A stretch of DNA of 64,000 bases from Pycnopodia helianthoides (Eukaryota > Echinodermata > Asteroidea > Forcipulatida > Asteriidae), in NCBI GenBank assembly GCA_032158295.1, contig CM063249.1:32501-96500 (forward strand), written 5' to 3'. How positions within the stretch are numbered: position 1 is the stretch's first letter; each line of letters begins with the position of its first letter. Both the position numbers and the translations under genes were made by a program. Below, one piece after another: positions 1 through 11,699 of this stretch. Under the pieces are notes generated by a model. It made no database searches. It saw only the letters and a program-made list of their open reading frames with translations, and was not told the origin of the DNA.

Positions 1-235
1 GGATGTCGTCATCCGAGGTAAATGATCACAGCAAGACGATGTCCTACTTTTAGGATGTCGTCATCCCGAGATAAATTATCACAGTCCAGGGATAAATTAT
101 CACAGTCCAGGGATAAATTATCACAGGAAGATGACATCCTACTCTTTGGATGTCGGCATCCCGACAACATTATCTCGGTATGTCGACTTATTTTCGTTTA
201 GGATGTCGTCCTCCGGAGATATTTATGTCAGGATC
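1..235. repeat. GGATGTCGTCATCC short tandem repeat
   Basis: The motif GGATGTCGTCATCC and variants recur at about 1, 53, 157 and 201. Between them a unit close to GATAAATTATCACAGTCCAG repeats three times (about 72-135). The unit is partly self-complementary. No coding potential is seen. Confidence 0.7.
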
Positions 236-550
236 TCAACATGTTGGACGGCACTGTAGATACCAGTCAAAATTGAAGGTTTTTGTAAGTTTTGCGGCCC
301 ATGCCAACCAGAGCGGCTTATTTATCAATAAAGGAAAGATATATTGACAACTCTAGTGTGACCCATTTTGCTTGAGATCACATCACATAATATTTAAAAA
401 CGTTTTTATTTTCTTTCAAAAGTTTTATACTTGGATAATATATTTTATTGAAAGAGTTTTGTACTGTTGGTGTTATTTTTATATACAAAGTTTTATATTA
501 TAATTATTTAAAGAGTTGGTACTTTCATATTATGTTTTGGTGTCCAAGCA
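236..550. other. AT-rich non-coding stretch
   Basis: I see no gene, no clear repeat and no splice-flanked coding segment here. It is T-rich sequence leading into the MITE at 551. Confidence 0.5.
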
Positions 551-747
551 GGGCCCAATTTCATCGAGCTGCTCACGATGGTGATTAAGAAATATGAGCT
601 AAGCAACAATGAGCAGGATACCAGTCAACGAAGATACATGTGAAATGGTATTTAGACTGGTAAACTTAATCTGGTGCCTATATACATGTAGACAATAATA
701 AGTGCTTAGCTAATTTATATGCTGAAGCAGCTGTATGAAATTGGGCC
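551..747. mobile_element. MITE with GGGCCCAATTTCAT terminal inverted repeats
   Basis: The left end reads GGGCCCAATTTCATCGAGCT and the right end, reverse-complemented, reads GGCCCAATTTCATACAGCTG. This gives terminal inverted repeats of about 20 bp around a 200-bp non-coding core. The same terminus starts another element at 63894. Short non-autonomous DNA transposon is the simplest reading. No target-site duplication was settled. Confidence 0.7.
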
Positions 748-751
748 AATG

Positions 752-1235
752 ACGTTGAGTCTGTTTGGGGATTGAGGTTCGATAACTAAAACAGAAAATG
801 AGTTGACCATGACAATAAAAAAAACACTTTTCGAAAAGGATCTAATTTGTTCGTCACTTTTATTCTTAACCCTTTCCATAACTACAAATCGGGACGCCCT
901 CCAAAATTTAAACGTTAATATCCCAAGCAGCGGGCAAGACACAACCTCGTCCCCAACCAAGGGTGTGTTGAGCGGTTACGAGATTGGCCGCCGTCTCCAC
1001 CCTGGTATTGTATCCTGACCCCTCCCCAACACATTTTGTGTACAGTTGTATGCCAGGACACAGCCAATACAATCCGGGAACTGTTTATATGGGGAACTGA
1101 GAGCCCCCCCCCCCATCTTACAACTTATCACTAATTCGGAATTGCCAACTTGGCTATCACCGATCCCCTATCACCATGCAGTCGAGCGGTGCCGTAGCTA
1201 GACAGCCATCTGTATAACTGGTCACACACTAAGTA
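752..1235. other. non-coding spacer
   Basis: The short reading frames in both directions show no recognisable protein features. A poly-C tract lies near 1107. Nothing else was recognised. Confidence 0.4.
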
Positions 1236-1239
1236 AGGA

Positions 1240-1448
1240 CTTTCCCTAACCTCTCGCTCTCACCCTTACCTCTCACCCTAACCTCTCGCTATCACCCTAA
1301 CCTCTCACTCTCATCTCTCACCCTAACCTCTCACTCTAACTCTCACCCTAACCTCTCACTCTCACCCTAACCTCTCACTCTCACTCTTACTTTCACTCTA
1401 ACTTATCACTCTACTTATCACTCTCACTCTCACTCTCACTCCAACCTA

Positions 1449-1479
<31 letters not shown>

Positions 1480-3018
1480 AACCTAATACTGTCACTCTCA
1501 CTCTAACCTTGACTTGTCCGTTGGTGGCCCTAAGCCCAGATCTTGACTGTTTGAGTCTGATACTGCAATCCTTGAGAGGTGAGACTCACCCTTGTCACTT
1601 GGAAAAACATATATATATCATCTCACTCCACTCCACCTATCACCTCACTCTAACTCTAACCTTTACTTGTCTCACTTTTGTGTAACCCTACCAACTGAGG
1701 GCGCTCTTTATTAACTTTGAATGTTAATAACTCCTCCATCCATTGTCCGATTGACCTATTTTTTCTGAGTCGCCTCCTCTGGCCCACCCACTCCACCTGG
1801 AATTTTCTTGACCCTGAACTTTGACCTTTGACATTTCACCATTTTGATGGAAAAACGTAGTTGATCTCTTGGCCTTACATCCCGGCCGTTTCGAGTTTCC
1901 AAGCCAAAAATGAATTATAACTCCCACTCTCACTGTCACCTATCACTCTCACTCTAACTCTAACCTTGACTTGTCCGTGGGTGGTCCTAACCCAGACTAG
2001 ACTGTTGGAGTTGATACTGCAGTCACAGGAGAGGCGAGACTCACCCTTGTCACTTTGTAAAAACCTCTCTCTATCTCTCATTCACTCTCACCTATCACTC
2101 TCACTCTACTCTAAACTACCTCTGACTTGTCCGGTGGCCCACCCAGACTTGACGTTGATTACTCATCACAGTATCAACCTCACCCCTTCACCTTAAAAAA
2201 ACTCTCACTCTATCCTCACTCTACTCTCACTCTCACCTATCACTCTCACTCTCACTCTCACCTCTCACTCTCACTCTCACTCTCACCTATCACTCTCACA
2301 TCACCTTATCACTCTCACTCTCACTCTAACTATCACTGTCACTTTAACTCTCACTCTAACCTATCACTCTCACTCTCACTCTCACCTATCACTCTCACTC
2401 TAACTCTAACCTTTACTTGTCTCACTTTTGTAACCCTACAACTGAGGGCGCTCTTTATTAACTTTGAATGTTAATAACTCCTCCATCCATTGTCCGATTG
2501 ACCTATTTTTTCTTGAGCGCCTCCTCTGGCCCACCCACTCACACCTGGAATTTTCTTGACCTGAACTTTGACCTTTGACATTTTTACCACACTTTGATGA
2601 AAAAAACGTAGTTGATCCTCTGGCCTTACATCCCGGCCGTTTCGAGTTTCCAAGCCAAATGAATTAACTATCACTTCCCTCACTCTCACTGTCACCTATC
2701 ACTCTCCCCTCACTTCTCACTCTAACCTTGACTTGTCCGTGGGTGGCCTAGCCCAGACTTGACTGTTGGAGTTGATACTGCAATCACAGGAGAGGTGAGA
2801 CTCACCCTTGACACTTTGAAAAAAAACCATCTCTCTATCATCTCACTCTCACTCTCACCTATCACTCTCACTTCACTCTCACCTTCACTCACTCTAACTC
2901 TACCTTCGACTTCCGTGGTGCCACCAGACTTGACTTGAGTTGATACTGCATCAGGAGTGAGACTCACCTCTGACCTTTAAAAAAAAATCTCATCTCACTC
3001 TCACTTCACTCTCACCTA

Positions 3019-3049
<31 letters not shown>

Positions 3050-4860
3050 TCACTCTCATCCTCTCACTCTCACTCTCACTCTCACTCAACCTATCACTCT
3101 CACTCTCAACTCTAACCTTGACTTGTCCGTTGGTGGCCCTAGCCCAGACTTGACTTTTGAGTTGATACTGCAATCACAGGAGAGGTGAGACTCACCCTTG
3201 CACTTTGAAAAAAAAATCATCATCTCACTCTCACTCTCACCTATCACTCTCACTCTAACTCTACACCTTTCACTTTCTCACTTTTCGTGTAACCCTACCA
3301 ACTGCAGGGCCTCTTTATTACCTCTTATTTAATAACTCCTCCATCATTCCTTACCTATTTTCTATCCCTCCTCTGCCCACCTCACCTTGATTTTCTCCTG
3401 AACTTGACTGTGGTGCCCTAGCCCAGACTTGACTTTTGGAGTGATATGCAATCAAGGAGAGGTGAGACTCCCCTTACCTTTGAATCTTCATCTCACCAAA
3501 ATAATATATAACTCCACTCTCACTCTCACCTACTCACTCTCACTCTACACTCTCACCTATCACTCTCACTCTAACTCTAACCTTGACTTGTCCGTGGTGG
3601 CCCTACAACTTGACGGAGTCGATACTGCATCACAGGAGAGGTGAGACTCACCTTGCACTTTGAAAAAAAACTCTCTCTATCATCTCACTCTCACTCTCAC
3701 CTACTCACTCTCACTCTCACTCCTCACCTTCACTCTCACTCTAACTCTAACCTTGACTTGTCCGTGGGTGGCCCTAGCCCAGACTTGACTTTTGGAGTCG
3801 ATACTGCAATCACAGGAGAGGTGAGACTCACCCTTGACACTTTGAAAAAAAAATCTCTTCATTCCACTCTCACTCTCACCTATCACTCTACTCTCACTTC
3901 ACCTCACTCTCACTCTCACTCTCACCTATCACTCTCACTTCACTCTCACTCTCACTTCACTCTCACCTCACTTCACTTACTTAACCTGACTTTCCGTAGG
4001 GTGCCCTACCCAGACTTGACTTTGAGTCGATACATGCAATCACTAGAGAGGTGAGACTCAACCCTTGTCACTTTGTGAACCCTACCAACTACACTTATTA
4101 ACTTGAACTTTCACCTCTCTCACTCCGTCTGACTATTTTTCTATCTCTTCACTCCCACTCACCTAATTTTCTTGACCTGAACTTCGAGGGTCCTAGCCAA
4201 CTTGACTTTGATCGATACTGCATCACAGAAGGTGAGACTCACCTTGACCTTAAAAAAAAAAATCTCTCACTCACGCTCACTAAACTATCACTTTCACTCT
4301 CACTCTCACTCATCACCTCTCACTCTCACTAATCCTCCACTATCTACTTGATTGTCGTGGGTGGCCAGCCAACTTGACTTGGAGTGTACTGCACACAGGA
4401 GAGGTGAGACTCACCCTTGACACTTTGAAAAAAAATCTCATCTCACTCTCACTCACCTATCACTTCACTCTCACTTCACTCATCACTCTCACTCCTCACT
4501 CTCACCTATCACTCTCATCTAACTCTAACCTTGACTTGTCCGTGGTGCCTAGCCCAGACTTGACTTTTGGAGACGAAATGCAATCACAGGAGAGTGAGAC
4601 TCACCCTTGACACTTGAAAAAAAAACCTCATTCACTCTCACTCTACCTTCACTGTTACTCACTTCATCTCCTACTTATATTCATCACTTACTTAGTCATC
4701 TCACTTACTCTACTCTGATAAGTTCGTGAGAGGCACCAGATTAGATTGATAAATGCTCAGGAAGGTGAAACCTTGTTTAAAATCTATCACTCCTCTACTA
4801 TATTCACTTATCTCACTTTGTCTCACCTATACTAAATATATAGTTAAATTAACAAGTGAG
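1240..4860. repeat. CTCACT-rich subtelomere-like satellite array
   Basis: From 1240 to 1540 the sequence alternates CTCTCACT blocks with single CCCTAAC telomere-like units. Beyond that two units interleave. Unit A (about 175-230 bp) carries the landmarks CCCAGACTTGACT, GATACTGCAATCACAGGAGA and a poly-A run after GACACTTTG. I count about 13 copies between 1550 and 4750. Unit B (about 250 bp, starting ACTGAGGGCGCTCTTTATT) is well preserved at 1690-1925 and 2440-2680 and broken near 3300 and 4085. Copies right of about 3.3 kb are heavily decayed or badly sequenced. The apparent reading frames are repeat artefacts. Confidence 0.85.
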
Positions 4861-4864
4861 ATTA

Positions 4865-5645
4865 TGTATAACCTTCTTTCTCACCTGGGCAGTGCTTGAC
4901 GGTTAGATAAAAGTGAATCTCACCTTTTCTAACCTTTTCGAATTGTTAAAGGTTTAGAAAAGTGAATCTCACCTTTGTCTAACCTTTTTCGAATTGTTAA
5001 AGGTGAGAAAAAAGTGAGAGTCTCACCTTTGTCTCATCTTTAGCTTTTTGTAAAAGGTGAGACGAAAGTGAGAAAAAAGTGAGATAAAAGTGAGTATCAC
5101 CTCCGTCTAACCTTTAACTTTTTGTCAAAGGTGAGACGAAAGTGAGAAAAAGGTGAGATAAAAGTGACATCACCTCTGTCTAACCTTTAGCTTTTTGTTA
5201 AAGGTGAGAAAAAAGTGAGAAAAAAGTGAGATAAAAGTGAGAATTGGGTGAGAAAAAAGTGACATGTCACTTTTTTCTAACCTTTGAAAATTTGAAAAAG
5301 GTTAGAAAAAAGTGACATGTAACCTTTTTCTAACCTTTGAAAGTTTGAAAAAGGTTAGAAAAAAAGTGACATGTAACCTCTTTCTAACCTTTGGAATTTT
5401 GAAAAAGGTTAGAAAAAAGTGACATGTAACCTTTTTCTAACCTTTGGAATTTTGAAAAAGGTTAGAAAAAAGTGACATGTAACCTTTTTCTAACCTTGGA
5501 AAAGTGAGAAAAAAAATGACATGTAACTTTTTTCGAATTTTCAAAGGTGAGAAGAAAGTGAGAGTCTCACCTTTTTCTCACTTCTGTTGTAACTTTTTCT
5601 ACCTTAGGTTTCGAAAACCGGTCCAAAAAAGTGAGAAAAAAGTGA
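4865..5645. repeat. hairpin-forming tandem repeat array
   Basis: Repeats of about 60-65 bp alternate AAGGTTAGAAAAAAGTGACA with its near-complement CTTTTTCTAACCTTTG, so every unit can fold back. The best copies lie at 5255-5500. The left part (4870-5250) carries GTGAGAAAAAAGTGAGATAAA variants of the same theme. It directly abuts the telomeric array. Confidence 0.85.
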
Positions 5646-5672
5646 GAAAAGGGGGGTAACTTTTGGGTCGAC

Positions 5673-5792
5673 CCCTAACCCTAACCCTAACCCTAACCCT
5701 AACCCTAACCCTAACCCTAACCCTAACCCTAACCCTAACCCTAACCCTAACCCTAACCCTAACCCTAACCCTAACCCTAACCCTAACCCTAA
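5673..5792 (+). repeat. interstitial telomeric repeat, 20 perfect CCCTAA units
   Basis: Exactly 120 bp of uninterrupted CCCTAA, the C-rich strand of the TTAGGG animal telomere repeat. The orientation is that of a left chromosome end, yet 5.6 kb of other DNA lies to the left. It is therefore interstitial in this assembly, flanked by the hairpin array on the left and TGGTCAAA repeats on the right. Confidence 0.97.
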
Positions 5793-6125
5793 TGGTCAAT
5801 TAGTTAAATTGTCAAATGGTCAAATGGTCAAGTGTTCGAGCATTTGACCATTTGCCCATTTGATTATATGACGATTGCCCAAATGATCAAATGGTCAAAT
5901 TATCGAATGGTAAAATGGTCAACTACTTGACCGTCTGTCCTTTTTACCTTTGACATTTTGACCATGACCATTTCATCATTTGGTCAGCTGGTCAAATGGT
6001 CAAATGGTTAATGATCAATGGTCAAATGCTCAAATGGTCAAACGGTCAAATGGTCAAACGTTCAAATTGTCAATTGGTCTAATGGTAAAATGGTGACCAT
6101 TAGACCGTTTGACCGTTTGGGTTTT
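5793..6125. repeat. TGGTCAAA tandem repeat array
   Basis: Degenerate TGGTCAAA / TTTGACCA units of 8-9 bp in both orientations, starting directly at the last CCCTAA unit. It is most regular at 5990-6070. Confidence 0.85.
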
Positions 6126-6387
6126 TGACTTGTTGACCTCTGTTTGCTTATTGCTAATGTCGAATACAACAGCTTCCCTACGAACGATAGCTGGTTTACC
6201 TTTGATTTCCGTGTCAAGGGGATAGAGGGACTTATTTCCACCATAGAGTACAACTCACGACGGTTAACTGTCATGTGGTACAAACGCTCTTTTAAGTCTC
6301 CACTTTTCTGGTTAGAATTTTGGCGGGAAGAAACAAGACTGTGTTGTTTGCAGTTCTACATTTAATAGAAAACAAACTCCGTTACTA

Positions 6388-6910
6388 ATGTTTCCAACAT
6401 TGAGACGGGATGGGGTGTGCTTCGAAAGGTAAGAGTAGCACTTTTGGAATTCCTTACTTACATATTGGTTCATGATAGGTGTAACTGTACGCAGCTCATT
6501 TCCTCCGACATTAAAGGTGTTAACAAATAATAGTCAAGGTCATATTGTGAGTAATCAAAACCTTTTGTTTGTTTTAAGCAATATTGAATGATGAATCCCA
6601 TGAGCGCCAACAAAAGTTTCCAACATTGAGGCGGGGGTGCTTCGAAAGGAAAAAATAGCAGTTTGGGAATTCCTTACATGCATATTGGTTCATTTTAATG
6701 TGTCAACTGAGGCGGGGAAGGGTGGTGCTTCTAAAAGAACAGAAAAATTGCACTTTGGGGTTTCGTTACTTACATACTGGTTTATAATAGGTGTAAACGT
6801 GTAAAGCTCATTTCCTCCGACAGTAAAGGTGTTAACGAATAATAGTTTTAGTTTTATCAGTAATTTTGTCCTAGTTCATAGTGTGCGTAATCAAAACCTT
6901 TTGTTTATTT
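6388..6910. repeat. degenerate direct repeats
   Basis: The block 6388-6575 (landmarks GTTTCCAACATTGAG, CTTCGAAAGG, GAATTCCTTAC, CATTTCCTCCGACA and AATCAAAACCTTTTG) recurs at 6708-6910. A partial third copy lies at 6609-6700. No coding function is visible. The source element was not recognised. Confidence 0.65.
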
Positions 6911-9900
6911 CAGGATATAGAAACAACATTTCAGAGGGAAATATCTTTCAAGCAGAGTTGTATGAATATCAATTGAAACTACTCAATTTGGTAATTATTG
7001 GTCAGAATACAAAACCTAGAATGTTTAAGGCATTATTTAACAGAGGCAATTAATTAGTAAAAGGCAATATGCCAAAGGAAACAGTCATTTCATCAAATGA
7101 TTCATTGTGAACATGGGTTGCTTGTTGTCACAAGGTGAAACAAAATGTAGCAAACTTACTAACAGAAGGGTTTAAACTTAATTTTATTGTGATTGGCCGT
7201 ATTAAGTAGTTTAAGGAAACAAGTTTTTATGTTAATTGGCCGCACCGCGCCTTATAAATACCTTAGATTTGGTGAGCCACCTTATGACTTGCATAGGGTA
7301 ATGTGATTTCAACACGTTGTTTGATTGGTTAATTCATTGGTTATTTGCATATTGAATATTCATCACTTGGCTTGAGCGAGCAGGTAAAAAAGTTAAGGGA
7401 GGTGTCACTTATATATTCCTAAAATTCTTTTTCTGGGTTGAGGGGGGGAAGAGGCCCTTAAGTGTTATATTTTTTATTCGGCACCTGCGTTTCCCGAGGA
7501 TAGGGCGCAGCTAGCATCGACGATTATTTTGGCCTTGGGAGATGGCATAGCCAGCCTTTGGCAGCTGGAACTATGTGAGAATTCTGAAATGTAAATTTGA
7601 GTGTCGTTTGCTAAAACATTTTTCTTATCAGCAATTTGTGTACGGCTGCATTAGCAGTACCAAACTTGGGAAAGCCCAGGATTCGACAGTATTCCTGTAA
7701 GTTCTATTTTCTTATTAACTTATGTTATTTGAATTCAAATCTTGTGATTATGGTGCACTGGGAGATTTGATTCATTAATATTGTCACTGGAATTAATGTT
7801 AGTCAATCCTAATGCAAGAGCAGTCCAGTGCGGGCGAGTTTGCCAACCGTTTTTATAGTTCTATTTATTTATTCTTGCGGTATTTCAACAACGAGGTCAA
7901 GTAAAACAAAGCCTCTGAGGAATTAGTTTCAATTCTTTATCATTGTATTTGAGTTAATTTAGTGAGTAGTTAGCAAGGTGTTTGTTGTACATTTATATAC
8001 AGGGCTTGTACCTTTGGAGAAGCTCAGATAGTGAGAGAGCTTGGTGGACGGAGGGGAATGGTTGACCGCATATAGTGAGAAGGACGGGACCCCTGGGACT
8101 GTCAGTCAACAAAGACAAGCAAAGTGAACCGAAGTAAAAGAACCAGGGTATATGTAATTAATGTAAATAGTGTACTTCTTATGTGTAAAATAAAGTCGTA
8201 AATATCAAAGAGAAGTGTCAACCAAATTGTTTAGGACAGTGGGTGTATGGATACTGAAGCTCGAACCTAGGAGATGGGCAATCCTGGGGATGTGACACTT
8301 GTACAAGTTGCCTTCTGTGACTAGGACTATAGGCTAACCCCAATCTGCCTTGTGAGGGCGCTGTAACCTTATAACCTTACAGAATACTCTTGGTAACCAA
8401 GTAGTCGTGTCGATGAAATTTCTCTGCATGGTCACATTGCATTAGTTGCAAGTATCTCTGGTACTGAAAAGTTTATGGGTGGAAGTGTCTAACAATCGGT
8501 GTTTTTGTAATGTATTTGCAAGTGTTGACCTTTATCCCATTGAAATCACACCTGCAACATTGCGTCTAAGTTCTTCCAAGAGATATAGTTTTTTTATGAA
8601 TCATACAGGCCTAGTTCAGTAGTCGCTATAAATTAGCAATATTTAAGATTGTACTGAACATTTTTCAACTTGGAAATTGACCCTAAAATCCTAGATCCAC
8701 GCCTGGGTCCCCTCACTTTTTAATAGCCATCAATGCCCTTGGACGTGTTCCAACCCGCAGAGGGAAAGACCTATACAACGGTGTTCAAATGGTAAAAGTC
8801 ATATTTGGGATTCCTATATCATAACTGCAAAAATATGTAACTGAGATCTAAAGAAGGTTCATCTTGTTTGAGAGAAATGTTTTCTACATGAGGGTAGTTT
8901 TCGAACAAAAGTATTTATAAAAAACGAAAAAACATACCCACACAAAAGCAATAATTCTAACAGAAACAAAGGAACGAGATGAGTAAAAGCGAATTAACTA
9001 ATAAACAGTTTTTAATACTCTGCCAAATATCATTGTTATGTTAAAATTACGTTTCGATGTTAAAGCCCTTATGTAAACTAAAAAATTCAGAATGGATTGA
9101 AATAAATACAGTAGACATTTCAAAATGTGAGAGGCAAAAGGATGACGGATTCAAAGAATGATGGATATTATGAACAAACCGTTCAAGGCCGTTTCCTCCA
9201 AAGTATTTTATTTGAACATTTGTAGGTAAACATAAATCCTTGAAAACCATGGGGGGAAGGTGAAACTTTTTATCTATGACACACTTTAATAAAATTTTTT
9301 ATTATCCTTGAAAAAAGTTTTGAAAAATAACAAAACACTTGCGATAAAGTTTAAAAGTGCAAATGTATGCATTAACCTCTGACAAACATTTGCCCTCTAC
9401 ATTCAACACTTAGCGATATTAAAATTTGTAAAATCGATTATAACTTTGTTGCACAACTTTTAACATTTTTTACAAATATTGTACAAGTGGACTCACTGCC
9501 TGCGTGAAGTTGCGTGCAATCGGCTGTCAGTTATGCAAACCATAGTAGAAGGCTAAACAATATAATTGCAGTGAGGCGCAGATTACAAGAGACCAAGTTA
9601 ATGAGAGGTATACTAAACCATCAATGTTAAGTTGTATGCCAATATTGATAACACAAAAATCTTGATACAATATTACAGAGTTGATTCTTTTGGCTATGTC
9701 ACATGAGGCACCATTTACAGACAAGCTGTTGTAGGCATTCACAAGCTGTTGTAGGCATTCGCCAGATGTGGTCATAAATTATAGCGGTTTTAATCTACTT
9801 TTAATTTTTCTTTGAGATGGTTAGCCAAATACTTGTATTGCTAAAGTGTACGGTACTTATCAGTGCATGCTATGCAGTTTGCTGCCGACAGTGTTCACTG

Positions 9901-10805
9901 GAATAAATTGCCTCATGTGACAACTGACAATGCCTTTCACATGTACTCAGATCATGTGCTTCAATACTCCAATGACTGATTGATCTCAACTTTCACATGT
10001 ATATTTTTATGTATACGTCGGGTCACAGAAAGTGCGGATGTTGGTTCTAGAGAATTTTTTTTCGTGAAGACTACCGTGTACTTTAACATTAAATTTTAAG
10101 TCGACCAAACGTGCGATCATCATAGGACACGTTCACTTAACTTCTCATTGATAAATCGTCAATTTGCATCAACATCCGTCGTCATGTCCTTCTGTTCAGC
10201 AAATCTACAAGGAACAAAATAGTGGGAAAACGGTCAGAAACAATGAGTTACTATACCATTTTACTGATGAGCGTTTAACAGGCGGTAAAATAAGCACTTT
10301 CACTATATAAGCCTATGCATTATTTTGTTCAAAGTGTCAGATTTGTTTACTTTGAAGAACTATTACCGTCTGCGAGTCCGCGCTCGAAATTCCTGGCACA
10401 GTGACAGTGCTTTGGATTGGGCTATGTGCGAATTAACGGCTGCGGCTTCGGCTTGAACGTAACGGGAACCAGCCTTTTAGCTTATATTAGTTATGCTGCT
10501 AATTTTGAACAACAACATGACGGCTACAAGTTATTTTATGGCATTCACTATTATTATAATGTTATACGGTTCGGTTCGCAAACATAATTATTGTTTTTCC
10601 CCACAGCTAACTAAACAGAAAAATCAGCAGCAGCAGCTGAATTCAAGAACTGAGTGTTTCGATCGATCCAAGAACCGCTGCGGATACTTCTTGAATATAA
10701 CCATAGAGCTTAAGTTCTAGAGGTTAAGTTCTTAATGTTTATTACTTATTTTTTACACATCCAATCAGCGCCAAAAATACGATGAATAGGAAATGAGTGT
10801 TCAGT
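6911..10805. other. gene-poor stretch
   Basis: No exon with conserved protein features was found on either strand. Minor items are a 20-bp tandem doubling at 9719-9759 (CACAAGCTGTTGTAGGCATT twice) and an LTR-like block at 7402-8293 that starts TGTCAC and ends GTGACA. That block has a polyadenylation signal near 8189 but no matching target duplication. Confidence 0.4.
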
Positions 10806-10809
10806 TAGA

Positions 10810-10965
10810 TGTGGGGGAAAAACCCTAATGGGAGAAACACACGCAATCAAGAAGGAACTGTAAACCTAATCCACAAGCAATATTTTGGTCTGAGGTGGGA
10901 TTCGAACCGGTGTCCACAGGGCGAAAGGTGGGGCAAAGAACCTCTGAGCCAACCTATAATCCTAA
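10810..10965 (-). mobile_element. tRNA-derived SINE
   Basis: Read on the minus strand, the head has an A-box-like GGCTCAGAGG followed by a B box GGTTCGAATC (10899-10908), with a non-tRNA tail running towards 10810. The A-box to B-box spacing is tRNA-like, but there is no full cloverleaf and no clean anticodon loop. I therefore call it a SINE rather than a tRNA gene. Confidence 0.6.
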
Positions 10966-11171
10966 ATTCTGCGGCTTCGAACTTACTGTTTTTTACACTA
11001 ACGTGAGACACAAGTCACAACTCACAATGTGTCATATTCACACTTATAAAGTTTTATATGGTGCTGAGACCTGGCTGAGAGGGGATTTGACTCCTCAAGT
11101 ATTTGCGGAGCATTCTTGGCAAATGGGAGGACAGAGTCACAAACATAATTATAAATGTACCTGCTCGGTAT

Positions 11172-11588
11172 CTATTTTCGGCCGAAGATCCTTTTGCTCG
11201 TGACAGCTTTGTCTCCAGTCCCGATTGTCTGAGTCTGCACCATCTGACCGTCTATCAGCTCCCTGACGATGTGAATGGACTCTGGATTGCTCTTGTTGTC
11301 AACCTTCAAAGTGTTGCCCTCCCATACAGGCATGTAGGTGCTTGTCGTCTTGTCGTTCAGTGGGTTCTTGTCGGTAAACTCCTCGCCAACAGTGAACTTG
11401 GACTCGTTAGTTTTCATACCCTTAGTAATGACATGGAAGTTGTCCCCATCCTGGGTGATCTCGAGGACAGGAGAGGCGGATGCAGCCAACTTCCGGACTG
11501 CGAAAGAAAGATTCATTGCTTTGAGGAATGCATCTAGGTTTTCATTCTTAAGAAGTTTCCAAGTGCCACTGAGGTTGATGGGTGCCAT
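11172..11588 (-). CDS. intracellular lipid-binding protein (FABP/CRABP family), intronless
   Basis: A 138-aa complete reading frame with the family hallmarks: N-terminal LSGTWKL, the EITQDGDNF strand, KFTVGEEF, and a C-terminal SKRIFGRK. Arg109 and Arg133 fit the positions of the carboxylate-binding pair, while the usual Tyr of the R-x-Y motif is Phe135. These proteins are small cytosolic ten-stranded barrels that carry fatty acids, retinoids or related ligands. The usual length is 130-140 aa, so it looks full length. Family genes normally have four exons, whereas this one has no intron. That suggests a retrocopy or lineage-specific intron loss. A TATA box lies 97 bp upstream on the same strand. 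No stop or frameshift interrupts it. The ligand cannot be told from sequence. Confidence 0.9.
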   Translation of the reverse strand: MAPINLSGTWKLLKNENLDAFLKAMNLSFAVRKLAASASPVLEITQDGDNFHVITKGMKTNESKFTVGEEFTDKNPLNDKTTSTYMPVWEGNTLKVDNKSNPESIHIVRELIDGQMVQTQTIGTGDKAVTSKRIFGRK

Positions 11589-11684
11589 GTTGTTAAACAG
11601 AGAATATGAACATGTATATTGTGGACACAGATTCTATGAGGCGGCACAAGCAAAAAATGAAAGGCGATTACAAATCATGGGTAC

Positions 11685-11690
11685 TTTATA
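11685..11690 (-). promoter_or_regulatory. TATA box of the lipid-binding protein gene
   Basis: TATAAA on the minus strand, 97 bp before the ATG at 11588. This would place the transcription start near 11655 with a 5' leader of about 70 bases. It suggests the intronless gene has its own promoter. Confidence 0.5.
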
Positions 11691-11699
11691 GTGTACAGG

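Noticed and set aside
2127..2474. 115-codon Ser/Leu/His-rich frame, and similar frames at 3429-4054
   Set aside because: They are translations of the CTCACT satellite. Low stop content follows from the repeat unit.
5599..5799. Open frame of alternating Arg-Val on the minus strand
   Set aside because: It is the translation of the CCCTAA array and has no coding meaning.
7402..8293. Possible solo LTR (TGTCAC...GTGACA, polyadenylation signal near 8189)
   Set aside because: Flanking bases do not give a target-site duplication, no second copy exists in the window, and no primer site or coding part is nearby.
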